A DNA stretch of 64,000 nucleotides. Source: Verpa conica. Lineage: Eukaryota; Ascomycota; Pezizomycetes; Pezizales; Morchellaceae. Under the pieces are notes generated by a model. It did not search any database. It was given only the letters and a program-made list of their open reading frames with translations, and was not told where the DNA came from. The position numbers and the translations under genes were made by a program. Below are positions 46,198 through 58,767 of the stretch, one piece after another; the first letter of the stretch is position 1; every line of letters begins with the position of its first letter. The stretch is from the NCBI GenBank assembly GCA_033030425.1, contig JAUFSD010000014.1:62001-126000 (forward strand). The letters run 5' to 3'.

Positions 46198-46431
46198 AAA
46201 TACCTCATTAACTAGCGGAACCCATAATCACGCTAAGGGGTTGAAATAAGAGGTGGCGAAATTAATACCTAACTTTAAAGGTAGTTCCTATCCCCAACTG
46301 AGTAAACAAAGACAAGATCTCTCTCTTGGTGTAGCGAGTGGAAAAAACACTGCCCCAAGTGGGATCGCCTAGCCACACTTTATCTGGACGTCTTAGCGTG
46401 ATTACGGGTTCCACCAGTTAATACGGTACTT
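46198..46431. mobile_element. MITE-like element with 30-40-bp terminal inverted repeats
   Basis: TTAACTAGCGGAACCCATAA at 46208 (arm to 46237, ending CGCTAAG) pairs with the inverse of 46392-46421 (CTTAGCGTGATTACGGGTTC onward). 27 of 30 positions match, and all three differences are transitions. Pairing continues loosely 10 bases outward (TACCTCA versus TACCGTA). The interior is not coding. The arms do not match those of the neighbouring element at 45242. Confidence 0.75.
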
Positions 46432-49400
46432 GTGTCAATAAAAATGTACAGTCATATTGTTAGGAACCTTGAAGGAAAGGATTACACAACTTAAGTAGAA
46501 CCACCATTCCTTTACTTGTCTATATTCATGACTCTCTAATACTAGCCAATGCATGTCTAATTTATAAGTGAAAGACTGTAATATTGATTACTAGAACGGC
46601 ATGGCCCAGCTATTTAACAAGTATGGAGCTAGAAACTTAAGGTTAGCCAGCCAATCCTTGGTATAACGGACCAAGGATCAAGGCGAACCAAGGCTTTTTC
46701 TATTCTTTTTAGCCCAAGCAAGCCAACTTTTCCAACTCGCTAGATAGCCAACACCGCTAGGGAGAAAAAGGCGACGGGAGGCGTCCGGGAAGTACCAGGT
46801 TGCGTAGTAGACGCTCTGGTCGTAGCAAACCCCCCCCCCCCAGGTCTTTCAAAGCAAATGGATTTTACCGGTAAATTACCTCCCCCGGCTGCTAGTATAT
46901 TAGCTCTAATATCCCTGTATTTATTCAATCGCAAAGAAGCAAACTCGCTTGGCAAAATTAAGACAAAGATAAAATAAAACATGAAACGACGCCTCAATCC
47001 TCCTTCCTAACCATCTTTTTTTTTCAAGATTTGAAGATCCATCGAGCGATTATGACCAGGCGAGGCCAGACCAGGCCAGGCCGCGTGATTAATGTTACTC
47101 CCGTGGGAATAATGAGATCTTCTCATTTCACGTGGTAGAACCGTCTTTTTTTTTTTTTTTTGTTGTTGTTGTTGCTTTTGCTATGTAGCGATAAGGTTGG
47201 CCCCACACACAAACCTAACTAAAGGTTGCACGATGATGTGTGCGCCACCCGCCCCGAACTCATCACCATAGAAAGTGCAAGAATTACATCTTAGGGATTT
47301 CCCTTGGTATATTCCGTGAGCTAGTGAAGCTTTTTAGTAACGTAGACTAGCGGTTGATCCGATCTTGAACTTCTCGAGTTATCAATCAGTGGAGATAAGA
47401 AGTCGAGTACACAAGCCTGCGCCTCTTGGCTGCAGCGTTTCCTCAGCCATGTAAAAAGATCCAATGCAAGCATTTTATACCCAACCGCACTCCAGGGAGA
47501 CGGCCTTTCCCCACAATTTATGTGCCGCTCATGCGGAATGAGGGGCGGCCCAATCAGATGCAATTGATTTGAGATCCAAACAGACAAACAAGGGTGTCTA
47601 GAAGGTACTATACATGGGGAAAAAAAAGTACGTACATATAATACGAGAGAAGAAAAAAAAAGTAGAAAAAATGAAATACTAGATCTCAAGTCGTACACAC
47701 CGTTTCTCTAGTGGGAAACTTTAATCTAGCGAGAAGCAAATATATGTACACATCTTTTAATTACATACATAGTAATTATATTAGAATCGACCCGATAGCT
47801 GACCGAGTCACTAATAAGAACTCAGAAGCTTAATACTCCTGAAGTATAACGAGATACCATATGATAAGCCAAAAAAAGGCCGCAATTACAGTCATCATTT
47901 CTTTGAAAGATAACTCACTCATTGGGAAATAAGTCATCTATCTCGAGATTAGGCTTTAATCACGAAACCCAGAGATGAGGAGCGATAAGGCATCACTGGA
48001 ACAATCCTTATGGTAATTTCACCTAGGCATCGGTGAGCAAATTGCTCATATCAGATGTTTAGAGTATACAGATTGATACACATAATAATCGAAATAGCCT
48101 CCCGCGCGATCACCACAGCCGTGCATCCTCGCCTCCACCAACAAAGCCCTATTTACCCAGAAGCCTGTGCCGGTAGACGCTATCATGTGGTGTTACGCGC
48201 GGGAGCGGTAATACAGCGACGCTGATAGGTTAGTATTGACCCGTTAGTATTTGCTCTACTTTTTCGCTGAGGGTTTTTATGTGCGGGAGGGGTGGCTTCC
48301 TCAGACCCTCTAGGGTATGCAAAGACTTTTTAGAGATGACAGGCATCAACTAGATTATTAGATATCTTTTTATGTAAAGAGCTTTTTGCGAGCCGTAGCC
48401 TACTATAGACCTAGGGTTTGACTTCGAGACAATAGTACCTCACAAGCCCGTGCACTGCAGGTGACATGTTGGAAGCTCCACAAAAAACTAAAGGCTTCTC
48501 CACTATTGTTCTTGGGAGCTGAGCATTCCCCACATGTAGCAACACTCACGAACCACTTAGAAGAGGGTGGTGCCTGTAAGGGTAGATTTGCCGGAGATAA
48601 TAAGGCTTCTATACCCGCCGATCAAACATTTACTATGTGGGTCGGGAACTTTATTCTTTTTTCATAAGGGACTAGGCGGCTTAAGAATTCTAATAATGTG
48701 TCATACATGTATCCGTGAAGGCCAATCGGAGGGAGAAGGTATCTCCGAACCAGTAACAACATTCGGCTTTGTCATTTGCTTGGAAGATCTACCCCAGTTC
48801 TGGGGCATTCAAGCTTGTATCACATCTTGCTTCAAAGAGCTGACAGGAATATGTCTGAGCTATTGCTTGCAACTGCTAAAATAGATAGACCCCTCTATTA
48901 GTGTTGTCACTTTGAAGGCCCATATCAATTACAGATACGATATAAAACTCTTAAATCACAGTTTTACTGAGTGTGGGGGTTTTAATTACGGATTTTTCGT
49001 GTGAACGTACATACATGAAGCTGTATATTTGTTGGACCCGACAGTTTGCACCATCACCGGAGGTGACGTTCTTTGATTTAGCCTTGATTGGTGGGGTCCT
49101 GTCAGAATTGGTACGACTGTGCATAAGCCTACAATCTCAGGTATGTCACTTGATTAGCCACATGTTACTCGATTATCCCACCGAATATGTCCATTCCTGG
49201 CTTCAAACAAGGCTGGAAGATGAAGTCATAGCCTATCACTCGCATAGAGAGGGGGCCGATGTATTGTACATTGCTGCATGTAATCCTGCGGTAAAACTCC
49301 ATGAGAATAAGGCTGTGTTATAACCATTTCGGGGCCTTATTTCCTCTTTCCACCTTCATTTCCCAGCAGTCCAACCGATTTGACCTTTAAATTGTCGGCG

Positions 49401-50866
49401 AAAGAAGAGAGACCTTTTTTCCCGAGCCTGGGGTTTGTTTTTGGCAAGCGGACCCTTTGGTGTTTTTATCCATCTCCCATTAACCATTATTATTTCGGAG
49501 GGCCCACTTCCCACGTTGCAGAGCTGATTCATCTTTAAACACACATATGTAATACTAACTGGCTGTCCCTTCGGACCTCCGGCGCCCCGGGTCCCACTGC
49601 CCGGCCGTTGCAAACGACCGAGATCTGAGACCCTCCCCCCCACGTGAGATCCCGAGTCCCCACAGCACAAGGAGAGCCTAGAGCACATCCGCCACACCGA
49701 CACCTTGGTGCACCAGCCCTGAAGCAATCCCGAGAACCGGAACCGATCTGCCTTCCCCTGGCCTGAGGGAGATTAATCTGGGGGTGCGACACAAAAACCC
49801 GGGATGTAAAAAAAGATCTTACACCTCGCTGTTCCCTTGTGGCTACCTCGCTTTCGTCACCCAGGTAGTCCCGGGGGGTTAGGGAGTCGGGGACCTATTA
49901 TTTGGGAGTGAAATTCATCAATTCGGTTATCGACTAATCAGTGTTGTAAAACATTCTCCAACAGCCCCCTGATAAGGTGATACCCAGGTAGGTCTCAAAA
50001 TGATGCGAATTCAGCTGTATCTACTTTGACGAGGTGAATGGGCTTTCTCTACTCTAGATAATTGCTTCTTTTTTACATTCTGGCTCCTTCTCTGGGCGTA
50101 TTAGGGATGGGCTTATCGCGCTAACAACCATCTTCCGCCCTTGCATCCGCATGTATTCTACCGTCGTTGTACTCCAGCGGTACAGTCTGTGGAGGTTCAT
50201 TTAGAGGTTCACGGTGTGCAGCCAGTGTGTATCCATGGTATTCGCATCCTCTAGCCTGTTGTATGGCGGACCATATGTACCATGTAGCCCACTATCACAA
50301 TCGCGTCTAACCCCTTGGTAGTTGACGTGCGACCTGAACCGGTAGTTTGGAACATGGAAAGGAAGGACGGAGGAGAGGGCGGGAAAGACAGGGGCTACTG
50401 CATGCATGTATTTGCGGGGATAAGAATGTTATGACGGTCTGTGTGGGGGGAGGGGGTGCTATTCTGATCTTGAATCTCCCTCACCAGTCTCGGAGTATCC
50501 AACCTCTTCATCCACTCCAACTCCACTCATCCATCCATCCGTGCATCTCTTCGCGATTCTCACCTAATCTGGTCAATTGATACATTTTTGGCTCCCGGTG
50601 AGTGGTGTGTGTGATAACCGAATAGAAAAACAGTGATGCATAGTAGATCCAGGACAACCCTCCCTCCCCCGTATTGGTTATACTCGTTTGGACATCTCCC
50701 GTGATTATCTAGTCATCTAGGACGGAGATATAGCTGCCTGGATTTCCCCCACTTGTCTCTGGGGAATCCTAGTACTTTACTGGCTCTGTCCCTCTCAGCT
50801 CAAAGAAAAACCACTCTACGCGTCGATTCTTTGCCGACTCATAGGTGACGAGCAAAGAAACTCCAA

Positions 50867-52930
50867 ATGTCAACATCAATCTCCAGCACCGCTTCACCTG
50901 AGGAGAAGCAGGATGAGAAAACCACCAGTTCATTAGCAGTGGAATCCTATAACCCAGGATTATCAAACCCCCATTCAGAGGGGAGTTTGTTCCAAAGGGC
51001 CAGAGAAGAGGTATTGTATCTTTGTACCACTAGGGAAGGACTTATTGGGACATATGAGTTAGTGTTGCCTGAACCCCACTATAGACTTGAATCAAAGCTG
51101 ATTTCTTTACCAACATAGTTATGTGTGGCTTCTCACACCTGATATCCCGCCATTCAATAGGAAATATAAGGATAGAGTGCAGCCATTTTATGGGATCAAT
51201 GAAAGGATACCGCTGTTACTTACAGTTCTCTTGGGAATACAACATGCAATGTCTATGATGGGTGGTGGTACGTTATCACTCATGTTTTCACGGACAGCTA
51301 TCCTCGGATTTCTATTGTACAAAGACTAATAACCACAACAGTCATAACACCACCACTCCTCATGGCTGGTGCAGCTGGGGCGAACCTAGATGCAGATACA
51401 GTAGCGTACCTCGTATCCACTTCACTAATCCTCTCTGGAATCTTCTCATTCTTCCAAATCGTGCGGTTTAAAATCTTCAATACCGGTCTTTGGCTCGGCA
51501 CAGGCATGATGTGTGTCGTTGGTGAAGCCTTCTCGGTCGTCCCAATCGCACAGGCATACTTTGCGAAACAGTACGCATCGGGTTACTGCAAGTTGAGCGA
51601 AGATGGAGAAAAGCTACCATGTCCGGATGCGTACGGGAAGCTCATCGGCACTATTTCAGTTGTCATGTGTTTCCAGATCGCAATCAGTTTGGTGAAGCCG
51701 AGGATTTTGATGAAGATTTTCCCGAATCTTGTTACAGGGATGGTTATGATGTGTATTGGCATTGGACTAACGGCCAGTGGGGTCAAGAGTTGGGCGGGAG
51801 GTAGTGGGCCCTGTATGAGTAGGCCTGCATCAGGCTACTTCTCGCTTTGTCCCAATATTGGTAAGTAGCAAGTGATTTTCCATGACCCAAATGAACTAGT
51901 CCTGATAGTCCTCCGCTGTAGCTGCACCCGAGCCCCGACTGTGGGGCTCCCCTTCATTCATTGGCCTTGGTTTCTCTGTTTATATTACAATCCTCATCAT
52001 CGAGCTCTTTGGCGCCCCTCTCATTCGGAACTGTTCCGTCGCCATTGGTCTCCTCGTCGGTGCTGTCATTGCGGCCGCAACAGGGTATATAGACTCCTCG
52101 CCTATCACAGCCGCGCCAGCAGGGACATTTTTATGGGTCAAAACATTCAAGCTTGGAGTCGATGGGTCTTTGGTACTTCCGTTAATTGCATGCTGTATTA
52201 CGACTTCGATTAGCTGCCTCGGTGATATTGTAGCAACTGCCGAGGTTTCCGGGATTGATATCGAAATTGAAGGAAATCCGGATCTGGATGTGAGAGTCCA
52301 AGGCGGACTAACCGCAGACGCACTTTGGAGTGTTCTTGCTGGCTTGGCTACTAGTACACCGACTGTTTGCTTTGCGCAGAACAATGTGCGTTCCCCCCAT
52401 TTCTAATACTAACGTAAAGATTTTCTGACAAGTATATTTCTTGTCTACAGGGTGTGATAGCACTAACTGGCTGTGCTTCTCGCCGTGCGGGATATGCTGC
52501 CTGTTTCATCCTTCTACTCTCTGGTATCGTATCAAAATTTGGTGCGGCAATCGCAGCCCTTCCACCGTCTGTTATCGGTGGAATGACAACCTTTCTCTTC
52601 ACTACAGTTGTAGTCTCTGGTCTCAGGATTCTCTCTTCGATCCCCTGGACACGCCGAAATCGGTTCATTGTTACTGCAGCGTTGACACTGGGGTTGTCTG
52701 ACCTAGTTGTCCCGAACTGGGTTAGCTTCCTGGTGCCGAAAACCGACAACAACGCAGTTCAGGGTTTATATGATGGAATTGGGTTGATCATCCAAACAGG
52801 CTATTGTATTGTTGCGTTCGTAGGGTGTGTGTTGAATGGGATATTGCCTGACCAGAAAGGGAAATCTACAAATACTTCAGGGGATAAAAAAGGATTACCG
52901 GTGGCCGAGAATTCGGGGAAGACAGATTAA
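50867..52930 (+). CDS. Purine permease, NAT/NCS2 family (xanthine/uric acid type), 5 exons
   Basis: Exons 50867-51057, 51119-51267, 51342-51860, 51922-52385 and 52451-52930 give 600 aa, matching UapA/UapC-type permeases. The protein should be a plasma-membrane proton symporter for xanthine, uric acid or related purines, with about 14 TM segments. Landmarks: REGLIGTYDYVWLLTPDIPP at the N-terminus; FYGINERIPLLLTVLLGIQH with MSMMGGVITPPLL (TM1); WAGGSGPCMSRPASGYF; the TM8 region SCLGDIVATAEVSG; and the NAT signature QNNGVIALTGCASR at residues 439-452, the substrate-binding stretch, which is split by an intron exactly between N441 and G442. The acidic/Lys-rich C-terminal tail is cytosolic. In UapA the residue after TG is arginine-adjacent and affects specificity; here it reads GCASR, so the exact purine cannot be fixed. 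The gene is convergent with a P450 gene. Confidence 0.93.
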
Positions 52931-53390
52931 AATGAATGTTTGAACGAAATGTCTTTTTTTCTTTTGGGTTTTTGGGTTATGTTTTTTTGTTTAAGCGGTC
53001 TCTTGGAAAAGCGGGAAACCAGGTGTTTGGTATTTTGGACCGATAAAAATTTGATTTAGGTGTTTGGGGTATATTTTGTATACTTATGATCTATTGACTA
53101 ATTTTTATTTCGTAATATATCAAGATCCGGGCCAAGGTGAAAGAATAGTTAGACACTATCGAGTGACGTTATATGACTGTGAGGTAATAGTACAGGGGTT
53201 CAAGCCTTGGAAGGGGTTTCTGATTTGTACTCGTAATCTCATGACGTTTCTTAAATTGACACTGTCCGCATAATACAAAAAAATCTAGTCCTTCATGTTG
53301 ATTTGGACCAAAAGCGCCACGACATCTACTCGGTTATACAGCCTCGGCATAGCTTTCTTGGCGAGTTTACGAATACATGTTCTCCCCCTT
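52931..53390. other. Intergenic region between convergent permease and P450 genes
   Basis: Carries the 3' ends of both transcripts. It is T-rich just after the permease stop (52949-53005). Nothing else is recognised. Confidence 0.5.
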
Positions 53391-55349
53391 CTACTCCTCC
53401 CTAACTTTCAACGTACAGTGAAGTTTCTCCCCCCGAATAGTAGGCAACCAGTGTTCCACTATCTGGATTCCAGTACCCTCATGTTCATGAAGCTTAAGCT
53501 CAAACTTCCTAAAAACCCTCGCAAATACCATATACAACTCAGCCCACGCAAGACTTGACGCATTACAATTAGTTTTTTTCCCCCCTGTCCTCAAGCACGG
53601 AGATGTTTTAACCTACTTGGAACCTAGACACTGTCTTGAGCCTGTCGAGAAGCTCACAAGGAATTTATCCAATTCTTTCGAGTTTGGGACTAGCCATCTG
53701 TCTGGGTTGAAGGTGTGACTGTCGGGGAAGATATTTTCGTTGTGGTGGACTAAATAGGAGTCCATAACGACTACAGTCTTGGGGGGGGGAATGTTAGTGC
53801 CCGTAGAGGGGGGGTTTTTGGGGTAAGTGTTTACTAACATTTTCTGGGAAATGTTGGCCTGCGATGGTTGCGCCGCCGCGTGGTACTACTCTTGGTAGGG
53901 GGCCTACTACGCCGTAAGAGAGACGGAGTGATTCTTTGATGAAGCCGGTCTTGTATAATATATGTTAGTGGGACTTTTTTTGATTTCTAGCGGGGGAGGG
54001 GGATTACTTACTAAGTATGGTAATTTCTCAAGTGATTGGTATGAGATATATTTATTTATATCCGGCATAGCCGTTCTGAGCTCTTCAAACAGTCTTTTCT
54101 CAATCTTGGGGTTCTGGAGTAAATACACAGTACCAATTGATAACGCATGTCTCGTTGTATGAGTCCCCGCAGACACTACCGTCATGCCTTCCTTTCCTAG
54201 GTACTGTATCGTCTGCTCGTCTGGATTCGGATACGCTTCGAGAAGCCTGTTGAAGATTGTTTCGTGCTTTGCTGCCCCGGGGTTGGCGATGAGGTTTTTG
54301 ATTTGTTTTTGGCTATCCTGCTTGGCGTGAGTGCTTGAGCTCTAGGGGGGTGGATTACTAGCCCTACTTGTTCCATCTCTAAAAAACCTGCCCCGTCTGG
54401 CATTAACCAGTTCGCGAGCCAGAACGGCATCGAGTTTAGGAGCTTTGCTAGGGTTGGGAAATGCTTGAGCACCAGAAAGGCTTCCTGCTGTTTATCGAAT
54501 GCCTCCATCGCTCTTGATCTAAAGTCTTCGTTTTCCAGAACACTACAAAAAGAGGTGTATTAGTACCTCATACTTTACCCGTGAAGGGGAGAAACTGACT
54601 CGTAGCTTGTTGCATATGAGAAATCCGAGACAGTGTCGATCGTTGTTGCTTGATAGGCATTATGCATATTTGCAGGTCTTCCGGTTTGTGCATAGCCCTT
54701 TTCAAGCTTACTACATAGCTTCTCGACCTTTTCTTGAACCAGCGGCTCTAGTTCGAGTATGGTGCGTCGGGAGAAGGATTGGTTCAGAGCTGAGCGCTTG
54801 CGTCGATGTTCTTCTGGGTCGATAACGCCAAACGAGGAATTGTCAAGGCCGAATAACTGATAGAAGCCGTGGTATTTGAGGAAGGGTGTTCCTACGCGGT
54901 AGATCTAGTTACTTGGTTAGATATAAGACCGTCTGATAGATGTAGTTTATAGACCTCATGGTAAGCTGTTGGTTCGTTGATATGGATCTCATTGTGGTTT
55001 ATGCGGACGATGGGTCCTAGGATGAAGTCAGTGTTGTAATCCAGTGATTTGTAGGTTTGGCGGGCTATTCACCGTAGCGTTTGTGAAGCTCTTGGAGGTG
55101 GAATGTCAATTGTCCGTCTTTGATGATCTTAGAGCACACCATATCAGCTTAATACTGCCATCACAAATAACAGGACGCACTTACATCGTAATACATCTCA
55201 TAGCAAGAAGTTGCCGCCGCTATGCGTGGCCCGGGGAATCTAGCAAGTGGGTGAAGAGTAAGTCGGTAAAAGACCAGCCCTACACGGTACACAACCCAAG
55301 CTATCAGCAGGCTAGCTGCGTAGTGTCCATATCCAAGTAGGACCCCCAT
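53391..55349 (-). CDS. Cytochrome P450 monooxygenase (9 exons)
   Basis: Minus-strand exons 55349-55185, 55127-55073, 55016-54955, 54904-54600, 54542-54368, 54317-54012, 53949-53839, 53777-53617 and 53553-53391 give 500 aa. The N-terminus is a membrane anchor ([20 protein letters not shown]) followed by the hinge [15 protein letters not shown]. Further marks: [17 protein letters not shown]; the [17 protein letters not shown]-helix region; I-helix [12 protein letters not shown] (Ala304-Thr309); K-helix KESLR (Glu362, Arg365); FNPDRWL; and heme loop [10 protein letters not shown] with Cys443 as the axial ligand. It should be an ER-bound, NADPH-P450-reductase-dependent oxidase. The pattern is that of fungal P450s annotated as trichodiene oxygenase-like (CYP58/CYP65 region), but no terpene synthase or other cluster enzyme is nearby, so the substrate is open. 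Apparent frameshifts disappear once the introns are removed. Confidence 0.9.
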
Positions 55350-58300
55350 AGTATCTGGAACTCTCTTGTCGCGTTTTTCAGTAAGGGTTATAAAAAGTAG
55401 AATATAGTTGTAGAGTCCAAGGAGTTTTTGAACCTATGAGTAAAACCGAATCTGAGGAGGAGAGGGGGGGGGAAGAGTCACTCTTAACTACACACTGGTT
55501 TCTCTCTCTTTAGAGTGTCATATTCCTTTTGGATCTCACAATCGATTCTCCGCAGCGTTATCTACAGAAATAGTAGTAATGATAAGCACACGATCGCAGT
55601 TTCTCGCTTAATTAAGCCCTGCCAACTTCGGTACACCGGTCACTGACAGGAGGTACGTACCCGTGAGGGGGAGGGGGAAGAATTAGTACTAGAGCGTACA
55701 CATCTCGGACAATAAAACAAGAGACTGTGCTAGCCCCGGTACTGTTCGGATGCAGGCGCATGCACCATATATTGATTCTGTCTAGCTATGCTCAAAAGAT
55801 AAGACAAGTCACACCTCTAGCCACATTCAATATCATTCTAGGCCTGGTGATATGATGCTATCGGTAAGTGACTTGGGACCCAAAGCGGTCAGCCACACAG
55901 CGAAGGTAAAAATAACCCCTGTCGGTATTCTAGCCGCTCCCAACGGTGCGTTTGTGACAACGAACATATAAAGATATGGGGGAGCTAAGAGACTATTCTT
56001 CAACATGTAGATTCATAGCTTGAAATGGAAATGGACTCACTAGCTAATTGTGGAGCTGTGGCCGTGGGTATGGGGTTTAGGCCATTTATTCGTTACGTAG
56101 TTGTAATGCCAACATATTGCTCTCTGGGATATCTGACGAGAGGGTCCCTCTTTTCATCTAAAAAAGTACCAAAAACTACTCTAACCCCCCTATCTATAGT
56201 CTCAGTTGGCTCTAGCAAGGTATTTGATGACAGAAGTAAGCATCTCGAAATGACCGCGACAACCGGGTCTATTCTTCACTTTAGAGCCCAAGGACATACC
56301 TGGAGTGAGGGATTCTTGGGCCTTCATCTCTAGACACAAGTTCCTCTTTCGTATTGATTAATTAATTGAAACTAAAAAGGGGTAGACTTTATACGGAAGT
56401 ATCTAACCACTCTGGGCCGTATGTTAGGCTAAATGTATCCCGATTAGTATTTCCCAAGTAGTAATCTTCTAATTACTCTTAGAAAAACAATAGTAGAGAA
56501 TTTCCATCTTCTCTACGGTTTTAAAGGTTTAAAATACTTCTAGTAGCTTTCTCCACATATATTACCCATACCAGCTCTCTCATCTAGTAAACTACCCTTT
56601 ACTGACACTCATGTATACGTATATATTTCTAGGTAACCGCCCGTACTTATGATTAATTCAATTCAGGTAAACCGCCAATATCCTCCAACAGAGTGATTCC
56701 CATGTATAATTTTCAACTGCCCAGCTTTATATCCAACCCTCTACACCTAGCTAGAGAAACAGACAAGCAAACCATCCCTACCATTGACAACCTCTAGTGC
56801 ACTAATCCCCAAGTAGCAAAACCGAGTGATTATCCATGAACATCATGACGTCATACATCACAATCGGAGAAACTAATTCCAACTCCGCACATCAGCCCAA
56901 ACGTTCCAAGACACGGAATTTTAATCCGATTGGGGTGGGGGGAGTGGGGTTTTTTTTTCGTCCCCAATGAGCCATGAGTAATCCATTAAGCTGAGACCGC
57001 AACCAACATCAAGCCTTTTTTTACTATTCGGCATGCAGCGGGTGCAACATAAGCTTTTTTTTTTTTTACTCGGGGGAGAGGGGAGTACCGGTAAAGTAAC
57101 CAAGATCTGTGAAATCGTGGGTAACGATGTTAGTCACGTGATATAATTGATTGTCTATGTGGGATTAAGGTCTATAATCACCGTACTAGTAGGGGGGTAT
57201 ATAAGATACTATGTTCTCTTACAGTATTGGAAAAAATCACGAGTATTAGAATAGCTTATTATCAATAAAAAAAAACAAAGAGGGGGTTAAATATTCTAAA
57301 TTTCATAATCTAAAGAACTTAGTAATATCACAAATCAAAGCAATCTTCTACATTTCTATTGTTATAAGAGAATGGTCAACGTCCTCATCGGAATCACCGG
57401 CTACATAGGTAGTATCACCAAGACTCCTTCAAAAAGAACTACCATCACCTCTTTCACTCAAGAACAATAGCACAAATCCGCCGTCGTCGCCGGTAACCGC
57501 AAGTATCAATCAAGTCTAAACAGTTCCGCTCATGTTCACCCCCCGTACCGATGCGTATGAAACACAATTATTAGAGTAAGCGTTTTTTTTTAGACTTATG
57601 TAGAAGAATTGTAGTGTAATTATTATGCGTTTTTTTAAAAAAGTTATATGATAATAATACTTACATTTAGGTTGACTGGGATACTGCTGCCTGATACATA
57701 TTATTGAAAGGCGATTGGTATAGGTTTATAACCTATTTAAAGGAGTTTTCGGGAGCATCAAAGACACCAGCACATCGTTAGACGTAATATTCATCAAAGA
57801 AGGTCCACGTAGTCCTGGACCTCAACACCATCGCAGAGATCAATAAATTGTGGCTCGACGTCTATTTCTCAGGGACCTGAGTGTATGGGGGGGGGGGGGG
57901 GCGAGAGAAGGTGTGGGATAACTACTCGGGTGTTGGAGGCGACAAGGTGGGTAGATATTATTGCGTGGAGGCCCCGAGGTGGAGAGGGTGTTGACCTGCC
58001 TCATACCCAAATACTACAAAACCGCATCAACAATCCGCAGATAATACTCGTTGCAAGAAACAATACCAAACACTAGGTACAAAAGGATAGCAATATATGA
58101 AATCTACCATAAAAAATCAGCTCCAAGCCCCACCCAAGGAAACCAACCTTCTCAACTAACCTCGAGTTAAAGTCCGCTATATCATGTTTATAAACCAAGA
58201 CTTTCCAATCTCAACAGACTTCTCTGTGCCATCTGCAGCATTAAACTCCGTAAACAAGCCCTCCTGCCAACTAAACAGCATCGCAGATATAACCACCCCA

Positions 58301-58767
58301 TCCAACAAATCTCTCTTCGCCAAGTATAGGGAGCGGAGGGTCTTGAAAAGGCGATGTTGGTGAGCTATCATACATCGGATGATATGGCGAGGACTTATCT
58401 GGCTTGGGAACCGGAGCGTGGAGAATTGTTGTAGATATTAACTTGTATGTATGAGCTACCATTGGGCATATGGAGTAGGGGTGGTTCCTAAGATTGTAGA
58501 GGTGTAAATAGCATGGTAAATCGCTCAAATATGGAATATATTTTGACATGTTTATTGCTTCTAGACATTTTGTTATACCTGCTCAGGTCTTCCTGAGCTG
58601 TTTTACCCAATACAAATTCCAAAGAAAGTCAACACCCAAGTAGAAAAAAAACAGACCAAGATAGGTTTCAGTGTTCCATATCTCGTACTCGATCACGCTT
58701 CCAAGGTATCCAAAAGAAATAAAAATAGAAAACCACAAGAAAACTCCAAAAGAAAGACTTGTACAAT
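55350..58767. other. 3.4-kb gene-free spacer
   Basis: P450 promoter at the left end. One copy of the dispersed repeat (TATGATTAATTCAATTCAGG) lies at 56648-56667, T-runs near 57050-57066 and a run of 15 G at 57887-57901. A 33-codon frame beginning MVNVLIGITGYIG at 57373 looks like the start of a nucleotide-binding fold but leads nowhere. No gene is called. Confidence 0.45.
56648..56667 (+). repeat. Diverged copy of the ATTAATTCATTCATTC repeat family
   Basis: TATGATTAATTCAATTCAGG, preceded by CCCGTACT, matches the core of the copies at 37.8, 44.7, 45.0 and 46.2 kb. Confidence 0.4.

Larger units (their letters stand above)
42984..50866. other. 7.9-kb gene-free spacer with MITE-like elements
   Basis: Contains the PLD promoter, three copies of the ATTAATTCATTCATTC family and two inverted-repeat elements (45242-45501, 46198-46431). 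Homopolymer runs occur near 46840 (C) and 47146-47161 (T, followed by TTG repeats). The longest open frames (47321-47698 minus; 48973-49323 plus) show no domain and no splicing partners that I could find. The rest is unremarkable. Confidence 0.45.

Noticed and set aside
47321..47698. 125-codon minus-strand frame
   Set aside because: Dominated by translated homopolymers, with no domain.
48973..49323. 116-codon plus-strand frame
   Set aside because: No recognisable domain or paired exon, in a repeat-bearing spacer. It cannot be supported as a gene without expression data.
53391..55349. P450 read as a frameshifted pseudogene
   Set aside because: Stops and frame changes all vanish when eight introns of 50-63 nt with GT-AG ends in matching phase are removed. 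All P450 motifs are then in one frame.
57373..57540. Possible NAD(P)-binding protein start (GITGYIG) and a downstream AVVAGNRK segment
   Set aside because: No intron joins them in phase and no later Rossmann or reductase motifs follow. The likeness rests on about 13 residues.
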